From contig JAKAXS010000115.1 in the NCBI GenBank assembly GCA_021816505.1, forward strand, positions 1 to 7,887: a DNA stretch of 7,887 nt, read 5' to 3'. The stretch comes from Pseudomonadota bacterium. Its GTDB lineage: Bacteria; Pseudomonadota; Alphaproteobacteria; Rhizobiales; Hyphomicrobiaceae. Of the stretch, positions 5,558 to 7,887 are shown in pieces. The position numbers and the translations under genes were made by a program. Every line of letters starts with the position of its first letter. The stretch's first letter is position 1. A model generated the notes under the pieces. It did no database searches, was not told the DNA's origin, and saw only the letters and a program-made list of their open reading frames with translations.

Positions 5558-7042
5558 ATGACAAAATCCGCTTCGACTGCCGTGCTGGCAGTACTGTTCA
5601 CCGCTCTTGCCATGGCCGGCAGCGCGCGCGCCCAAGTCGATGATTCTTACAAGGGCCCCGCACCTCCCAGCGGTTTCGATTCACAGTTGGGCAATCAGCG
5701 TCCTGCTGGACCGCCGCCGCAGCGCGGTCCGGCTGGCCCGCCACCCGCAGCAGGCGGTGGTGGCGGTGGTGGCGGCGGCGGTGGTGGTGCCGCCACGGCC
5801 GAGGGCGGCCTGCGCGGCACGGTGCGGCAAGGCACGATTGCGCCGATCCCGATCGCGATTCCTGTGTTCGAGGGCGACGACCCCAAACTCGCGGCGGACA
5901 TTTCCGACGTCATCACGAGCGATCTGGCAGGCTCGGGCCTGTTCCAGCCGCTCGACCGCGGCTCGTTCCTGGAACGCGTATCGAACGTCAACGCCGCGCC
6001 GAACTTTCCAAATTGGCGCCAGATCGGCGCCGAAGCCCTCGTTGTCGGCCGCGTCGGCCCGGGGCCGGACGGCAAGCTTTCGGCCGAGTTCCGTTTGTGG
6101 GACCCCACGAACGGCAAACAGCTCACGGGCCAGCGCCTGGGCACCAGCTCGCAGAACTGGCGCCGCCTCGCGCACATGATCGCGGACCAGATCTATCAGC
6201 AGCTGACGGGCGAAAAGGGCTACTTCGACACGCGCGTTGTCTTCATCGACGAGACCGGTCCGAAGCAGAAGCGCGTCAAGCGCTTGGCCATCATGGATCA
6301 GGATGGCGCCAACGTGCGCCTGCTCAGCCAGGGTGGCGAGATCGTGCTGACGCCGCGCTTCAGCCCGGCGTCCAACCGCATCACGTACATGTCCTACACC
6401 AAGGACCAGCCCAAGGTCTTCCTGATGGATCTCGCCACGGGGCAGCGCGAGCTGGTTGGCGACTTCCCGGGCATGACCTTCGCGCCACGATTCTCGCCGG
6501 ACGGACAGCGCGTGATCATGAGCCTGCAGTCGGAAGCCAATTCCTCGATCTACGAGATGGACTTGCGCTCGCGCCAGCAGCGTCGCCTGACCCAGGGCAC
6601 GGCAATCGACACCGGCCCATCCTATGCGCCTGACGGCAGCCAGATCGTGTTCGAATCGGACCGCGAGGGTACGCAGCAGCTCTACGTCATGAATTCCGAC
6701 GGATCGAATGTACAACGCATCAGCTTCGGCGACGGGCGCTACTCGACGCCCGTCTGGTCGCCGCGTGGCGACTACATCGCGTTCACGAAGCAGTACAGCG
6801 GCCGGTTCCTGATCGGCGTGATGCGCCCGGACGGCTCGGGCGAGCGCGTGCTGACCGAGGGCTTCCACAATGAGGGGCCCACGTGGGCCCCCAACGGCCG
6901 GGTGCTGATGTTCTTCCGCGAGTCGCAGGGGGCGAACGGCGGGCCGCGAATCCATTCCGTGGATCTGACCGGTTACAACGAGCGAGTCGTGACGACTCCC
7001 TCGTTCGGCTCCGACCCCGCGTGGTCGCCGCTCCTGAACTGA
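5558..7042 (+). CDS. tolB: Tol-Pal periplasmic beta-propeller protein TolB
   Basis: TolB is the periplasmic propeller that connects TolA with Pal. From the ATG at 5558 it has 494 residues: a signal peptide at 1-25 (cleavage after GSARA), a low-complexity linker, the TolB N-terminal domain at about 90-220, and a six-bladed propeller whose repeat motifs begin near 267 (RFSPASNR), 311 (RFSPDGQR), 356 (YAPDGSQ), 400 (WSPRGD), 443 (WAPNGR) and 489 (WSP). The linker at 26-85 is rich in Pro and Gly and includes 12 consecutive glycines (66-77). The N-terminal strand that in E. coli binds TolA is at the mature N-terminus, so about 60 residues of linker ahead of the conserved domain are unusual. GTG at 5531 would add nine residues and is the alternative start; neither start has a clear ribosome-binding site. 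A strong hairpin terminator follows. Confidence 0.95.
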   Translation: MTKSASTAVLAVLFTALAMAGSARAQVDDSYKGPAPPSGFDSQLGNQRPAGPPPQRGPAGPPPAAGGGGGGGGGGGGAATAEGGLRGTVRQGTIAPIPIAIPVFEGDDPKLAADISDVITSDLAGSGLFQPLDRGSFLERVSNVNAAPNFPNWRQIGAEALVVGRVGPGPDGKLSAEFRLWDPTNGKQLTGQRLGTSSQNWRRLAHMIADQIYQQLTGEKGYFDTRVVFIDETGPKQKRVKRLAIMDQDGANVRLLSQGGEIVLTPRFSPASNRITYMSYTKDQPKVFLMDLATGQRELVGDFPGMTFAPRFSPDGQRVIMSLQSEANSSIYEMDLRSRQQRRLTQGTAIDTGPSYAPDGSQIVFESDREGTQQLYVMNSDGSNVQRISFGDGRYSTPVWSPRGDYIAFTKQYSGRFLIGVMRPDGSGERVLTEGFHNEGPTWAPNGRVLMFFRESQGANGGPRIHSVDLTGYNERVVTTPSFGSDPAWSPLLN

Positions 7043-7050
7043 AACGAACC

Positions 7051-7065
7051 TTAAGCGGACATTAA
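7051..7065 (+). promoter_or_regulatory. CtrA-like full site TTAA-N7-TTAA
   Basis: TTAA (7051-7054), seven bases, TTAA (7062-7065) is the exact form of the consensus bound by the alphaproteobacterial cell-cycle regulator CtrA. It starts nine bases after the tolB stop and 251 bp ahead of the first micro-lipoprotein start. It can also be read as a direct repeat of TTAAGCG. Binding is inferred from pattern only. Confidence 0.4.
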
Positions 7066-7080
7066 GCGTTTTCATGCCTG

Positions 7081-7118
7081 AATGGCGACGACATGCCGTC
7101 CGGCAGTGTCGCCATTTT
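7081..7118 (+). terminator. Strong hairpin terminator after tolB
   Basis: AATGGCGAC (7081-7089) pairs perfectly with GTCGCCATT (7108-7116), with a second stem TGCC/GGCA (7094-7097, 7102-7105) nested in the loop and a short T run ending at 7118. It begins 38 bp after the tolB stop and should end the tol transcript or attenuate read-through towards pal. Confidence 0.7.
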
Positions 7119-7157
7119 GCCGTGTGCGTTCAGGTTCTTGCGTGCACAGCCCAGTCG

Positions 7158-7169
7158 TGTTTGCAAACA
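7158..7169. promoter_or_regulatory. 12-bp perfect palindrome upstream of the twin micro-lipoprotein genes
   Basis: TGTTTGCAAACA is a perfect 12-bp palindrome in the 273-bp stretch between tolB and the first micro-lipoprotein gene. It has the size and symmetry of a dimeric regulator site. I found no convincing promoter next to it, and the rest of the stretch (7119-7300) shows no gene. Confidence 0.3.
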
Positions 7170-7315
7170 GTGACAGCCGCGAAACGGCGCGTTGCATTTT
7201 CGCACCTCTGGGGGTGGAAAACAGGGGGAGAACGGCCTCAGTTCTTGATCAAAACAAGCGCTGCCGGTACCCCAATACATGGCTAGTTGCCGAACAAGCA
7301 TCAGGAGACAAGAAA

Positions 7316-7441
7316 ATGAAGGGCGCAATTCTTATCGCCGCTGCCGTTACCGCAATCGCTCTCGGCGCTTGCCGTCGTGAAGAAGCTGTACCGATGAAGC
7401 TGGGCGCTGAAGTGCCGGCTTCTACCGAAGTCGCTCGCTAA
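7316..7441 (+). CDS. Micro-lipoprotein candidate, first of two identical copies
   Basis: The ORF encodes 41 residues. A short start (MKG) is followed by a hydrophobic run (4-18) and a lipobox-like LGAC (16-19), so Cys19 is the likely lipidated residue and the mature peptide would have only 23 residues. Arg follows the Cys, not Asp, so outer-membrane sorting is expected if it is a lipoprotein. The mature part carries four acidic and four basic residues plus PMKLGAEVP; I do not recognise the family. AGGAG (7303-7307) stands eight bases before the ATG, a far better start than the longer in-frame extension upstream. The second gene 47 bp downstream encodes exactly the same protein. It lies where pal would be expected. 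A membrane peptide without lipidation is the alternative. Confidence 0.75.
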   Translation: MKGAILIAAAVTAIALGACRREEAVPMKLGAEVPASTEVAR

Positions 7442-7488
7442 TTATCGCTGTACCTAAACCAACACGTTCTACCACAGGAGAGAATACC

Positions 7489-7614
7489 ATGAAGGGCGCA
7501 ATTCTTATCGCCGCAGCAGTTACGGCTATCGCTCTCGGCGCTTGCCGTCGTGAAGAAGCTGTTCCCATGAAGCTCGGCGCTGAAGTGCCGGCTTCGACGG
7601 AAGTTGCTCGCTAA
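7489..7614 (+). CDS. Micro-lipoprotein candidate, second of two identical copies
   Basis: This 41-codon ORF gives the same amino-acid sequence as the one at 7316-7441, with the same hydrophobic signal and LGAC lipobox. The two coding sequences differ at ten codons (9, 10, 12, 13, 25, 26, 29, 36, 37, 39), always in the third base and always silently. It has its own ribosome-binding site, AGGAG at 7476-7480 eight bases before the ATG. No promoter-like sequence is seen in the 47 bp between the copies, so they are probably co-transcribed. A terminator begins 11 bp after its stop. Conservation of the protein despite synonymous drift is the best evidence that both are genuine genes. Function is unknown. 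Confidence 0.8.
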   Translation: MKGAILIAAAVTAIALGACRREEAVPMKLGAEVPASTEVAR

Positions 7615-7625
7615 GCGATGCTTTT

Positions 7626-7656
7626 AAAAGCCCACGGCTCACGCTGTGGTGCTTTT
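7626..7656. terminator. Intrinsic terminator after the twin micro-lipoprotein genes
   Basis: AAAAGC-CCACGG (7626-7637), loop CTCACG, CTGTGG-(T)-GCTTTT (7644-7656): a 12-bp stem with one G-T pair and one bulged T. It is flanked by an A run and a T run, so it can work in both directions. It begins 11 bp after the second stop codon. Confidence 0.8.
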
Positions 7657-7663
7657 GCATTTC

Positions 7664-7714
7664 TAAGACCGGATTGTTTGCCACTTGGCAGTCGCAATCC
7701 GGTCTTAACTTTTT
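7664..7714 (+). terminator. Second, very strong hairpin with T5 tail
   Basis: TAAGACCGGATTG (7664-7676) and CAATCCGGTCTTA (7695-7707) form a perfect 13-bp stem. The 18-base loop contains a small TGCC/GGCA stem, and TTTTT follows at 7710-7714. It is a textbook intrinsic terminator in the plus direction, placed only 7 bp after another one. Confidence 0.75.
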
Positions 7715-7723
7715 GAAGCGTAT

Positions 7724-7876
7724 GCTTTCGCCTTGGTTGAGCGAAAGCCGTGGGAAACTGCGCTACCATTCAGCGCATCAATACCTTCCCTCGGAGCCAC
7801 GGCTCCGCAAATCCCGTATGACGGGAACGAAAAGCAGCGGCGACTTGTTCAATCCGTGGCCTTTGCCTGCGCAAAG
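7724..7876. other. Hairpin-dense noncoding stretch at the window end
   Basis: Five perfect inverted repeats lie in about 150 bp: GCTTTCGC/GCGAAAGC (7724-7748), TGCGC/GCGCA (7759-7777), CGGAGCC/GGCTCCG (7792-7807), TCCCGT/ACGGGA (7812-7826) and CTTTGC/GCAAAG (7861-7876). The words CCACGGCT (7632, 7797) and AGCCGTGG (7746) allow alternative long-range pairings. A forward ORF of 68 codons starting with TTG inside the preceding terminator is not convincing. This may be a structured RNA, or a leader of the next gene; I recognise no known RNA family. Confidence 0.4.
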
Positions 7877-7887
7877 CTAAGCGGAAT

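Larger units (their letters stand above)
7316..7614 (+). repeat. Tandem duplication of a 126-bp coding unit, period 173 bp
   Basis: The units at 7316-7441 and 7489-7614 match at 116 of 126 bases. Similarity also covers the ribosome-binding sites (CAGGAGA in both), but the remaining spacer and leader are different, so the duplication is old enough for the noncoding parts to have diverged or involved only the gene with its start region. Confidence 0.9.

Noticed and set aside
5681..7075. 464-codon antisense ORF opposite tolB
   Set aside because: It mirrors tolB exactly, its translation is Arg/Ala-rich low complexity, and TolB with its signal peptide and propeller motifs is certain. High G+C accounts for it.
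7082..7441. A 119-residue ORF starting at 7082 and including the first micro-lipoprotein
   Set aside because: The upstream part crosses the tolB terminator, has no ribosome-binding site, and would bury the signal sequence. AGGAG eight bases before 7316 and the identical short copy at 7489 fix the start.
7316..7614. Twin small lipoproteins as an entericidin-type toxin/antidote pair
   Set aside because: Tandem micro-lipoproteins of about this size do occur as EcnA/EcnB, but the mature sequence here lacks the entericidin pattern (CNTxRGxGxDI), and the two copies are identical, which does not suit a toxin and its antidote.
7664..7707. 13-bp inverted repeat as ends of an insertion or miniature element
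   Set aside because: The arms are separated by only 18 bases, with a nested stem and a T5 tail, so a terminator explains it; no target-site duplication is seen.
7674..7880. Forward 68-codon ORF at the window end
   Set aside because: It begins with TTG inside a terminator stem, has no ribosome-binding site and no recognisable domain, and covers several hairpins.
7770..7887. End of a leftward gene entering from the right edge
   Set aside because: A minus-strand frame is open for 38 codons before a stop at 7770-7772, but that length is not unusual in GC-rich DNA and I recognise nothing in the translation. It cannot be excluded, and would explain the bidirectional terminator at 7626-7656.
7615..7887. 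tmRNA, RNase P RNA, tRNA or CRISPR array in the hairpin-rich end
   Set aside because: I see no tRNA cloverleaf, no recognisable tag ORF or conserved RNase P core words, and no evenly spaced direct repeats.

Overview
The window is GC-rich and carries the ruvB to tol-pal neighbourhood typical of Alphaproteobacteria. The order ruvB, ybgC, tolQ, tolR, tolA, tolB and the protein sequences fit the Hyphomicrobiales (Rhizobiales) best, but I cannot name a genus from sequence alone.

Layout: ruvB (Holliday-junction branch-migration motor) runs rightward and converges on a leftward gene for an exported SurA-N-like chaperone that lacks a PPIase domain. A divergent intergenic region of about 100 bp with an interrupted inverted repeat separates that gene from ybgC. 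After ybgC comes an AT-rich island (about 32% G+C over 2481-2580) with two similar dyads, then a small XRE-type regulator gene, then a 265-bp gap rich in hairpins. The compact block tolQ-tolR-tolA (gaps of 5 and 8 bp) follows. tolB lies 165 bp further on, and its protein has an unusual Pro-rich and 12-glycine linker before the TolB-N domain. TolQ and TolR form the proton-driven inner-membrane motor, TolA spans the periplasm, and TolB links TolA to Pal at the outer membrane. YbgC is the cytoplasmic thioesterase usually found with the system.

After tolB, where pal would normally follow, there is instead a CtrA-like TTAA-N7-TTAA site, a strong hairpin terminator, and two tandem 41-codon genes encoding exactly the same micro-lipoprotein candidate. 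These two coding sequences differ at ten bases, all synonymous third positions. They are followed by two intrinsic terminators in a row and a stretch to the window end with many more hairpins and no convincing gene. pal is not in the window.

The core genes are ordinary. The most interesting parts are the three insertions into the usual gene order: the SurA-N-like gene, the regulator with its AT-rich operator-like island, and above all the twin micro-lipoproteins with the structured DNA behind them.
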